A stretch of DNA of 64,000 bases, taken from Drosophila persimilis (lineage: Eukaryota > Arthropoda > Insecta > Diptera > Drosophilidae). Of this stretch, positions 54,051 to 64,000 are shown in pieces. Under the pieces are notes generated by a model. The model did no database searches. It saw only the letters and a program-made list of their open reading frames with translations, and was not told where the DNA came from. The position numbers were made by a program, and so were the translations under genes. Location of the stretch: assembly GCF_003286085.1 (NCBI RefSeq), contig NW_020825447.1:248001-312000 (forward strand), written 5' to 3'. Position 1 is the first letter of the stretch. Every line of letters starts with the position of its first letter.

Positions 54051-55182
54051 TATACCCGATACTCAAAATGAGTATTGGGGTATATTAGATTTGTGGTAAA
54101 AGTGGATGTGTGTAACGTCCAGAAGGAATCGTTTCCGACCCCATAAAGTATATATATTCTTGATCAGCATCAATAGCCGAGTCGATTGAGCCATGTCTGT
54201 CTGTCCGTCCGTCCGTCTGTCCGTCTGTCCGTCCGTCCGTCTGTCTGTCTGTCCGTCCCCTTCAGCGCCTAATGCTCAAAGACTATAAGAGCTAGAGCAA
54301 CGATGTTTTGGATCCAGACTTCTGTGATATGTCACTGCTCCAAAAATATTTCAAAACTTTGCCCCGCCCACTTCCGCCCTCACAAAGGGCGAAAATCTGT
54401 GGCATCCACAATTTTAAAGATACAGGAAAACCAAAAACGCAGAATCGTAGAGAATGACCATATCTTTTAGACTGCAGAATCTGAATTGGATCGTATTATT
54501 ATTATAGCCAGCTTCACGAAAACAATTTAATTTTCTCTCGCCCTGTCTCTCTCTAACACACACGTAGCATAGGCGGCTTTGCTTAGAGTAAAACATTAGC
54601 GCCTAGATCTCAGAGACTATAAAATCTAGAGCAACCAAATTTGGTATCCACACTCCTAATATATCGGACCGAGACGAGTTTGTTTCAAAATTTCGCCACA
54701 CCCCCTTCCGCCCCCGCAAAGGATGCAGATCTGGGGATATTCATAAATCTCAGAGACTATTAAGGCTAGAGTAACCAAATTTGGTATCCGCACTCCTGTT
54801 AGATCTCACTATAAAACGTATGTCTCAAAATTTCGCCCCACCCCCTTCCGCCCACACAAAGGACGAAAATCTGTTGCATCCACAATATTGCAAATTCGAG
54901 TAAACTAAAAACGCAGAATCATAGAGAATGACCATATCTATCAGATTGCCGAATCTGGATCAGATCGGATCATTTTTGTAGCCAAAAGCAAGAAATCAAT
55001 TTTTAGTGGCTACGCAGCGACCGACGTCACGCTCAGACTGATTTTCTGTCTCTCTCGCACGCACTCTTTGTCGTGTCGTTTAATATTAGCGGCGTCTGCC
55101 GGAGGAGAGCCATACTGACTTAGTATCGGGTATAACTGTAGAGTTGCGGTGTCCGCAGCAACTCACAACGTTCCCCCTCGTT
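54051..55182 (+). mobile_element. DINE-1-like Helitron, type A
   Basis: Complete copy whose CTCGTT end runs directly into the TATACCC start of the next copy, sharing a T. Confidence 0.92.
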
Positions 55183-56295
55183 ATACCCGATACTCAAAAT
55201 GAGTATTGGGGTATATTAGATTTGTGGTAAAAGTGGATGTGTGTAACGTCCAGAAGGAATCGTTTCCGACCCTATAAAGTATATATATTCTTGATCAGCA
55301 TCAATAGCCGAGTCGATTGAGCCCTGTCTGTCTGTCCGTCCGTCCGTCTGTCCGTCTGTCCGTCTGTCCGTCCCCTTCAGCGCCTAATGCTCAAAGACTA
55401 TAAGAGCTACAGCAACGATGTTTTGGATCCAGACTTCTGTGATATGTCACTGCTACAAAAATATTTCAAAACTTTGCCCCGCCCACTTCCGCCCCCACAA
55501 AGGGCGAAAATCTGTGGCATTCACAATTTCGACGATACGAGAAAACTAAAAACGCAGAATCGTAGAAGATGACTATATCTTCTAGAGTGCAAAATCTGAA
55601 CCAGATCGTATAATTATTACAGCCAGAATCACGAAAACAATATCACTCTTTCTCGCTCTGTCTCACTCTAACACACAGGTTTCATGGTCGGTTTTGCAAT
55701 TTGCAAAATATGAGTTCAAGGATCTCAGAACCTATAAAAGCCAGAGCAACCAAATTTGGTATCCACACTCCTGTGATATCGGACCTTGACCGTTTCCTGT
55801 CCAAATTTCGCCACACCCCCTTCCGCCCCCGCAAAGGACGAAAATCTGAGGCAACCACAAATCTCAGAGACTATTAAGGCTAGAGTAACCAAATTTGGTA
55901 CACACACTCCTTTAAGATGTCACTATAAAACGTATATCTCAGAATTTCGCCCCACCCCCATCCGCCCCCACAAAGGACGAAAATCTGTTGCATCCACAAT
56001 ATTGCAGATTTGAGAAAACTAAAAACGCAGAATCATAGATAATGACCATATCTATCAGATTGCTGAATCTGGATCAGATCAGATAATTTTTGTAGCCAAA
56101 AGGAACAAATCAATTTGCATTGGCTAAGCAGCGCCCGACGTCACGCACAGACTGATTTTCTGTCTCTCTCGCACGCACTCTTTGTCGTGTCGTTTAATAT
56201 TAGCGGCGCTGCCGGAGGAGAGCCATACTGACTTAGTATCGGGTATAACTGTAGAGTTGCGGTGTCCGCAGCAACTCACAACCTTCCCCCTCGTT
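55182..56295 (+). mobile_element. DINE-1-like Helitron, type B
   Basis: Second member of the head-to-tail dimer; ends at CTCGTT before cassette 2. Confidence 0.92.
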
Positions 56296-58756
56296 TTTGT
56301 TTGTTTTTTACAATTTAACTTTTAAACGACACTCAAACACACTATTACATTTGATGGCACAATAATTTACAAACATATAAACTGCAGCAACGTTAAACAC
56401 TTGTAACCTCGACTAGGCCCGCAGTCAGCAGGGGGGGCAAAATATTCGGCACTTTGACAGAGGAACTAAACCTCGAACACGACTCGACTCCACAACGCTC
56501 ACGACACGACTTTTCCTCGTTTGGACAGAGACCCAGACTCGAGACCATTCCACGATCGGGGCAAAAGGCTCCAGAAGTACGAATTGTCAAGAGGGTGTCA
56601 AGTGTGTGTGTGTGGTGTGAGTCAAGAAAGTAAAGTGGGGCCACGCTCAAAAGTATGCTGTCCTTTCCTTGTAATTCTCCCTAACTTAAAATTTGATTTG
56701 CAATCCCCTGTGAGTTTGTCAACTTGATGTTTTGTTGGCTGTAATGCGGTATGTGGTCTACAGTCCCCTCTACTACCCTTGCCGCCTGCTGAGGGCAGAC
56801 GACTAGGAATGTAACATGTACATGTGGGCGGGCAGTTTATAGGGGGCGTAGTTGATTTATGCGAAGACTAGCATTTTTGGCTCAATTTAGGCCGTAGTGG
56901 TGGGGTGTGGCGGCAACTGATGCTGATTTGAAAGTCGATTACGAAACCGATAATCAATTGTCAGCAACGTTGCCGCCGAAGATTTATCACAGATTGTAAT
57001 AATTTTTTTAGTGGGGTGTCGGAGAACTTCACTAATTACGATAATAACAAGGGGGGGGGGGGGGGAAGAAGGTGTTAAAGAAATGAGATCGAAAATTCAG
57101 AAAGTGCAGTGTTGCAACACGTAGTCAATTCAGGAATAGATGAAGAGAAAAGGTAAACAATGCAGGTGCTTTGCGTGGAAATACACTAAATAAAAAGAAA
57201 CAAGCACTTGCAGAAATAACAATTCAGATAAGTAATAGACTGGAGTGAAGACGACGGAAAAACAGGTAATAAAAGAGATACTACACTGGAACAAAGACGA
57301 GACAATACAGGTACAATTGATTTACGTTTACAATATTACAATAAACATAACAATTTAAAATAATGTCTATATCTTTTTCTATAATTACAGGGAAGACAAG
57401 AAGCATCGGCCGGCATAGCAAAACACAATGCTTGTAAAGACATTGCGTTGCATACCGGCCGACCCCGTCGTCCCCCCTGGTCGTCGAAATTGGCGTCATC
57501 CAAAGTCGTCAGAGGTAGCTGCAATTAGCACCTCGTCGTCGTTGTGGCTGTGGCTGCCCTCTTGGAGAACCATTGGCACTGGTCCGGCCACCAGCTGGGA
57601 GCCGGGAGTAGACGGCACACATATTACTGTGGCGACACGGGTCCAGCCGCCAAAGTGAAATGGATGTGAGTGTGTGTGTGCGTCGGCAATTGTGGCCCTA
57701 ATGTAGAGCGAGTGGCACTGGTCCGGCCACCAGCTGTGGGCAATGGCGGTCGATGACACGCCTACTCGAACGGCACAGGTCCGGCCGCCCAAGTGTAATG
57801 GATGTGTGTGTGTGTGTGTCTGAATGGCTGGCGGTAAGTATTTTGAGAGCCCTTTTTAATCGTATTTGTGGCTGATAAATTTTTCCTTTTCCAGGACCAT
57901 TGGGCACTCTGAATGCCATGGCACTGGATCCGGCCACCAACTAAGGACGATGGCGGACACGACACACATCTACTCGAACGGCACAGGTCCGGCCGCCCAA
58001 GTTTAATGGATGTTTGTGTGTATGTTTTTGTTTTATTTAATGGCTTTGATGGCGGCAGCGTCCGTTGTTCATTTTCGTTGTGGCATGCGAGTGATATGCA
58101 TTTGTCATTTAATCCAATGCAGTGGCAGAGATGTGTCCAATTAGTACACAGCGTTCCAGGATATCTGGTTGTCAAGATGGTACCTCATGTTGCGGGCGTA
58201 GGCCTTAATGTCATCCATGGAGTCGTCATCTGTCCACATCTCATCGTCATCATTTTCTTCATCCGTTTCAGGATCCGTCTCTGGAATGGCGGCTGGCGTT
58301 GGCCCTAACGTTTTTTGTGGTGTCTGTAATCGTGGTGGTTTCTTTGACCGCCTGGCTGCTGGAGCTGGGGCAGCCACTGTTGCTGCTGCCATTGTTGGTG
58401 GATTTTCCGATGTCACTGGAACTGCTGGAGTTGCCGGCACTGCCTGGGATTGGATGAGCGAGGTGAGTAGTGACATCATCGCTTCCAGCCTCTTTTCCAA
58501 TCGCGTCATCCTCTGCGTATTCTCCAACAGTGCCTGGCTGCAGGATCCGTCGCAAGATTGGCGTTTCGGCTTCATCTTCTGCCGGGAGCGGTTGTTGGCA
58601 AGCTGCTGCTGCTGCTGTCGCTGTTGTTGTTGTTCGCGCTGCGGCTGCTGTTGCAGCTGCTGTAGCTGCTGCTGTTGTTGTGCCTGGGAACGGCTCAATG
58701 GCTGCTCTGGACGTCGTCGCCCAGTGCGTGGGCCAGAGGCAGCAGGCGTCTGTTTT
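56296..58756. repeat. Amplicon cassette, copy 2 (2,461 bp)
   Basis: Uninterrupted cassette with a 15-base G run near 57051 and intact splice signals (57311-57390, 57834-57894 on plus). Confidence 0.95.
58141..58698 (-). CDS. 185-aa Gln-rich/acidic amplicon protein, copy 2
   Basis: Identical to copy 1 over all 185 residues. Confidence 0.5.
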   Translation of the reverse strand: MSRSQAQQQQQLQQLQQQPQREQQQQRQQQQQLANNRSRQKMKPKRQSCDGSCSQALLENTQRMTRLEKRLEAMMSLLTSLIQSQAVPATPAVPVTSENPPTMAAATVAAPAPAARRSKKPPRLQTPQKTLGPTPAAIPETDPETDEENDDDEMWTDDDSMDDIKAYARNMRYHLDNQISWNAVY

Positions 58757-59864
58757 TATACCCGATACTCAAAATGAGTATTGGGGTATATTAGATTTGT
58801 GGTAAAAGTGGATGTGTGTAACGTCCAGAAGGAATCGTTTCCGACCCTATAAAGTATATATATTCTTGATCAGCATCAATAGCCGAGTCGATTGAGCCCT
58901 GTCTGTCTGTCCGTCCGTCCGTCTGTCCGTCTGTCCGTCCCCTTCAGCGCCTAATGCTCAAAGACTATAAGAGCTAGAGCAAGGATGTTTTGGATCCAGA
59001 CTTCTGTGATATGTCACTGCTCCAAAAATATTTCAAAACTTTGCCCCGCCCACTTCCGCCCTCACAAAGGGCGAAAATCTGTGGCATCCACAATTTTAAA
59101 GATACAGGAAAACCAAAAACGCAGAATCGTAGAGAATGACCATATCTTTTAGACTGCAGAATCTGAATTGGATCGTATTATTATTATAGCCAGCATCACG
59201 AAAACAATTTAATTTTTTCTCGCCCTGTCTCTCTCTAACACACACGTAGCATAGGCGGCTTTGCTTAGAGTAAAACATTAGCGCCTAGATCTCAGAGACT
59301 ATAAAATCTAGAGCAACCAAATTTGGTATCCACACTCCTAATATATCGGACCGAGACGAGTTTGTTTCAAAATTTCGCCACACCCCCTTCCGCCCCCGCA
59401 AAGGATGCAGATCTAGGGATATTCATAAATCTCAGAGACTATTAAGGCTAGAGTAACCAAATTTGGTATCCGCACTCCTGTTAGATCTCACTATAAAACG
59501 TATGTCTCAAAATTTCGCCCCACCCCCTTCCGCCCACACAAAGGACAAAAATCTGTTGCATCCACAATATTGCAAATTCGAGTAAACTAAAAACGCAGAA
59601 TCATAGAGAATGACCATATCTATCAGATTGCCGAATCTGGATCAGATCGGATCATTTTTGTAGCCAAAAGCAAGAAATCAATTTTTAGTGGCTACGCAGC
59701 GACCGACGTCACGCTCAGACTGATTTTCTGTCTCTCTCGCACGCACTCTTTGTCGTGTCGTTTAATATTAGCGGCGTCTGCCGGAGGAGAGCCATACTGA
59801 CTTAGTATCGGGTATAACTGTAGAGTTGCGGTGTCCGCAGCAACTCACAACGTTCCCCCTCGTT
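58757..59864 (+). mobile_element. DINE-1-like Helitron, type A
   Basis: First member of the second dimer; complete. Confidence 0.92.
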
Positions 59865-60969
59865 ATACCCGATACTCAAAATGAGTATTGGGGTATATTA
59901 GATTTGTGGTAAAAGTGGATGTGTGTAACGTCCAGAAGGAATCGTTTCCGACCCTATAAAGTATATATATTCTTGATCAGCATCAATAGCCGAGTCGATT
60001 GAGCCCTGTCTGTCTGTCCGTCCGTCCGTCTGTCCGTCTGTCCGTCCCCTTCAGCGCCTAATGCTCAAAGACTATAAGAGCTACAGCAGCGATGTTTTGG
60101 ATCCAGACTTCTGTGATATGTCACTGCTACAAAAATATTTCAAAACTTTGCCCCGCCCACTTCCGCCCCCACAAAGGGCGAAAATCTGTGGCATCCACAA
60201 TTTCGACGATACGAGAAAACTAAAAACGCAGAATCGTAGAAGATGACTATATCTTCTAGAGTGCAAAATCTGAACCAGATCGTATAATTATTACAGCCAG
60301 AATCACGAAAACAATATCACTCTTTCTCGCTCTGTCTCACTCTAACACACAGGTTTCATGGTCGGTTTTGCAATTTGCAAAATATGAGTTCAAGGATCTC
60401 AGAACCTATAAAAGCCAGAGCAACCAAATTTGGTATCCACACTCCTGTGATATCGGACCTTGACCGTTTCCTGTCCAAATTTCGCCACACCCCCTTCCGC
60501 CCCCGCAAAGGACGAAAATCTGAGGCAACCACAAATCTCAGAGACTATTAAGGCTAGAGTAACCAAATTTGGTACACACACTCCTTTAAGATGTCACTAT
60601 AAAACGTATATCTCAGAATTTCGCCCCACCCCCATCCGCCCCCACAAAGGACGAAAATCTGTTGCATCCACAATATTGCAGATTTGAGAAAACTAAAAAC
60701 GCAGAATCATAGATAATGACCATATCTATCAGATTGCTGAATCTGGATCAGATCAGATAATTTTTGTAGCCAAAAGGAACAAATCAATTTGCATTGGCTA
60801 CGCAGCGCCCGACGTCACGCACAGACTGATTTTCTGTCTCTCTCGCACGCACTCTTTGTCGTGTCGTTTAATATTAGCGGCGCTGCCGGAGGAGAGCCAT
60901 ACTGACTTAGTATCGGGTATAACTGTAGAGTTGCGGTGTCCGCAGCAACTCACAACGTTCCCCCTCGTT
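59864..60969 (+). mobile_element. DINE-1-like Helitron, type B
   Basis: Second member of the second dimer; complete. Confidence 0.92.
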
Positions 60970-63430
60970 TTTGTTTGTTTTTTACAATTTAACTTTTAAA
61001 CGACACTCAAACACACTATTACATTTGATGGCACAATAATTTACAAACATATAAACTGCAGCAACGTTAAACACTTGTAACCTCGACTAGGCCCGCAGTC
61101 AGCAGGGGGGGCAAAATATTCGGCACTTTGACAGAGGAACTAAACCTCGAACACGACTCGACTCCACAACGCTCACGACACGACTTTTCCTCGTTTGGAC
61201 AGAGACCCAGACTCGAGACCATTCCACGATCGGGGCAAAAGGCTCCAGAAGTACGAATTGTCAAGAGGGTGTCAAGTGTGTGTGTGTGGTGTGAGTCAAG
61301 AAAGTAAAGTGGGGCCACGCTCAAAAGTATGCTGTCCTTTCCTTGTAATTCTCCCTAACTTAAAATTTGATTTGCAATCCCCTGTGAGTTTGTCAACTTG
61401 ATGTTTTGTTGGCTGTAATGCGGTATGTGGTCTACAGTCCCCTCTACTACCCTTGCCGCCTGCTGAGGGCAGACGACTAGGAATGTAACATGTACATGTG
61501 GGCGGGCAGTTTATAGGGGGCGTAGTTGATTTATGCGAAGACTAGCATTTTTGGCTCAATTTAGGCCGTAGTGGTGGGGTGTGGCGGCAACTGATGCTGA
61601 TTTGAAAGTCGATTACGAAACCGATAATCAATTGTCAGCAACGTTGCCGCCGAAGATTTATCACAGATTGTAATAATTTTTTTAGTGGGGTGTCGGAGAA
61701 CTTCACTAATTACGATAATAACAAGGGGGGGGGGGGGGGAAGAAGGTGTTAAAGAAATGAGATCGAAAATTCAGAAAGTGCAGTGTTGCAACACGTAGTC
61801 AATTCAGGAATAGATGAAGAGAAAAGGTAAACAATGCAGGTGCTTTGCGTGGAAATACACTAAATAAAAAGAAACAAGCACTTGCAGAAATAACAATTCA
61901 GATAAGTAATAGACTGGAGTGAAGACGACGGAAAAACAGGTAATAAAAGAGATACTACACTGGAACAAAGACGAGACAATACAGGTACAATTGATTTACG
62001 TTTACAATATTACAATAAACATAACAATTTAAAATAATGTCTATATCTTTTTCTATAATTACAGGGAAGACAAGAAGCATCGGCCGGCATAGCAAAACAC
62101 AATGCTTGTAAAGACATTGCGTTGCATACCGGCCGACCCCGTCGTCCCCCCTGGTCGTCGAAATTGGCGTCATCCAAAGTCGTCAGAGGTAGCTGCAATT
62201 AGCACCTCGTCGTCGTTGTGGCTGTGGCTGCCCTCTTGGAGAACCATTGGCACTGGTCCGGCCACCAGCTGGGAGCCGGGAGTAGACGGCACACATATTA
62301 CTGTGGCGACACGGGTCCAGCCGCCAAAGTGAAATGGATGTGAGTGTGTGTGTGCGTCGGCAATTGTGGCCCTAATGTAGAGCGAGTGGCACTGGTCCGG
62401 CCACCAGCTGTGGGCAATGGCGGTCGATGACACGCCTACTCGAACGGCACAGGTCCGGCCGCCCAAGTGTAATGGATGTGTGTGTGTGTGTGTCTGAATG
62501 GCTGGCGGTAAGTATTTTGAGAGCCCTTTTTAATCGTATTTGTGGCTGATAAATTTTTCCTTTTCCAGGACCATTGGGCACTCTGAATGCCATGGCACTG
62601 GATCCGGCCACCAACTAAGGACGATGGCGGACACGACACACATCTACTCGAACGGCACAGGTCCGGCCGCCCAAGTTTAATGGATGTTTGTGTGTATGTT
62701 TTTGTTTTATTTAATGGCTTTGATGGCGGCAGCGTCCGTTGTTCATTTTCGTTGTGGCATGCGAGTGATATGCATTTGTCATTTAATCCAATGCAGTGGC
62801 AGAGATGTGTCCAATTAGTACACAGCGTTCCAGGATATCTGGTTGTCAAGATGGTACCTCATGTTGCGGGCGTAGGCCTTAATGTCATCCATGGAGTCGT
62901 CATCTGTCCACATCTCATCGTCATCATTTTCTTCATCCGTTTCAGGATCCGTCTCTGGAATGGCGGCTGGCGTTGGCCCTAACGTTTTTTGTGGTGTCTG
63001 TAATCGTGGTGGTTTCTTTGACCGCCTGGCTGCTGGAGCTGGGGCAGCCACTGTTGCTGCTGCCATTGTTGGTGGATTTTCCGATGTCACTGGAACTGCT
63101 GGAGTTGCCGGCACTGCCTGGGATTGGATGAGCGAGGTGAGTAGTGACATCATCGCTTCCAGCCTCTTTTCCAATCGCGTCATCCTCTGCGTATTCTCCA
63201 ACAGTGCCTGGCTGCAGGATCCGTCGCAAGATTGGCGTTTCGGCTTCATCTTCTGCCGGGAGCGGTTGTTGGCAAGCTGCTGCTGCTGCTGTCGCTGTTG
63301 TTGTTGTTCGCGCTGCGGCTGCTGTTGCAGCTGCTGTAGCTGCTGCTGTTGTTGTGCCTGGGAACGGCTCAATGGCTGCTCTGGACGTCGTCGCCCAGTG
63401 CGTGGGCCAGAGGCAGCAGGCGTCTGTTTT
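60970..63430. repeat. Amplicon cassette, copy 3 (2,461 bp)
   Basis: Same as copy 2 with very few substitutions; G run of 15 near 61725. Introns at 61985 and 62508 on plus. Confidence 0.95.
62815..63372 (-). CDS. 185-aa Gln-rich/acidic amplicon protein, copy 3
   Basis: Identical to copies 1 and 2. Confidence 0.5.
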   Translation of the reverse strand: MSRSQAQQQQQLQQLQQQPQREQQQQRQQQQQLANNRSRQKMKPKRQSCDGSCSQALLENTQRMTRLEKRLEAMMSLLTSLIQSQAVPATPAVPVTSENPPTMAAATVAAPAPAARRSKKPPRLQTPQKTLGPTPAAIPETDPETDEENDDDEMWTDDDSMDDIKAYARNMRYHLDNQISWNAVY

Positions 63431-64000
63431 TATACCCGATACTCAAAATGAGTATTGGGGTATATTAGATTTGTGGTAAAAGTGGATGTGTGTAACGTCC
63501 AGAAGGAATCGTTTCCGACCCTATAAAGTATATATATTCTTGATCAGCATCAATAGCCGAGTCGATTGAGCCCTGTCTGTCTGTCCGTCCGTCCGTCTGT
63601 CCGTCTGTCCGTCCCCTTCAGCGCCTAATGCTCAAAGACTATAAGAGCTAGAACAACGATGTTTTGGATCCAGACTTCTGTGATATGTCACTGCTCCAAA
63701 AATATTTCAAAACTTTGCCCCGCCCACTTCCGCCCCCACAAAGGGCGAAAATCTGTGGCATCCACAATTTCGACGATACGAGAAAACTAAAAACGCAGAA
63801 TCGTAGAAGATGACTATATCTTCTAGAGTGCAAAATCTGAACCAGATCGTATAATTATTACAGCCAGAATCACGAAAACAATTTCACTTCTTTCTCGCTC
63901 TGTCTCACTCTAACACACAGGTTTCATGGTCGGTTTTGCCAATTGCAAAATATGAGTTCAAGGATCTCAGAGACCTATAAAAGCCAGAGCAACCAAATTT
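63431..64000 (+). mobile_element. DINE-1-like Helitron, cut by window end
   Basis: Begins at TATACCC directly after cassette 3. The middle is type B-like (GTTTCATGGTCGG), unlike units 1 and 2, where type A comes first. The array may therefore change structure here. Confidence 0.88.

Larger units (their letters stand above)
54051..58756. repeat. Tandem amplicon unit 1 (4,706 bp): DINE-1 A, DINE-1 B, cassette 2
   Basis: Starts with the DINE-1 pair and ends at the end of cassette 2. The next unit (58757-63430, 4,674 bp) repeats it, and a further unit begins at 63431. Length differences are in the (GTCTGTCC)n blocks. Confidence 0.95.
58757..63430. repeat. Tandem amplicon unit 2 (4,674 bp)
   Basis: DINE-1 A, DINE-1 B and cassette 3, nearly identical to unit 1. 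Confidence 0.95.

Noticed and set aside
53502-54071. 189-aa plus-strand ORF (and copies at 58208, 62882) rich in Cys, Ser, Gly and Val
   Set aside because: It is the reverse of the poly-Gln coding strand (CTG/TTG repeats read as Cys/Leu/Val), and its end runs into the DINE-1. Treated as a shadow.

Overview
The window is eukaryotic and looks like repeat-rich Drosophila DNA, most likely from the obscura group. The grounds are 54-80 bp GT-AG introns, a DINE-1/INE-1-type Helitron present about 14 times (beginning TATACCCGATACTC and ending in a GAGTTGC/GCAACTC hairpin plus CTCGTT), jockey-type LINEs, and two linked insect HAD phosphatase genes. The species and chromosome cannot be fixed from sequence alone. 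The density of nested elements and the near-identical tandem amplicons suggest heterochromatin, a Y or neo-Y, or a telomere-adjacent region (inference).

Layout. 1-2.7 kb: two head-to-tail copies of a dead LINE. 2.9-4.3 kb: a broken LINE gag on the minus strand. 5.8-6.3 kb: the last two exons of an NRF-6-like acyltransferase gene. 8.1-10.6 kb: two tandem two-exon HAD phosphatase paralogues; the first lacks the catalytic nucleophile. 11.06-11.47 kb: a small secreted-protein gene abutted by a DINE-1. 11.76-28.43 kb: a complete 16.67-kb Maverick/Polinton inserted in that DINE-1, with a 6-bp target duplication and 1,831-bp inverted repeats.

The Polinton carries a protein-primed DNA polymerase B, a chromodomain integrase, a packaging ATPase, major and minor capsid proteins, a pVI-like protein, an adenovirus-type protease and several small genes. 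These include a 46-aa zinc-knuckle protein, a spliced ~106-aa gene and a C2H2 protein. Everything except the polymerase (one frameshift, plus one likely intron) is open, so the copy is young. Polymerase and integrase would replicate and insert the DNA; ATPase, protease and jelly-roll proteins form a virion-like module.

28.5-38.8 kb: a head-to-tail minus-strand array of jockey-type LINEs. One has an extra ORF3 and four consensus introns on its antisense strand, an architecture recalling telomeric TART. 38.8-50.5 kb: DINE-1 copies, a deleted gypsy-type LTR element, and a 2-kb cassette at 39.9-41.9 kb. 50.5-64 kb: three copies of a ~2.46-kb cassette separated by head-to-tail DINE-1 dimers, forming a ~4.7-kb tandem amplicon. 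Each cassette encodes an identical 185-aa Gln-rich/acidic protein on the minus strand and carries splice signals on the plus strand. The 39.9-41.9 kb cassette is a diverged, inverted relative that keeps the same intron position. This sense/antisense cassette family and the nested Polinton termini are the least conventional features here.
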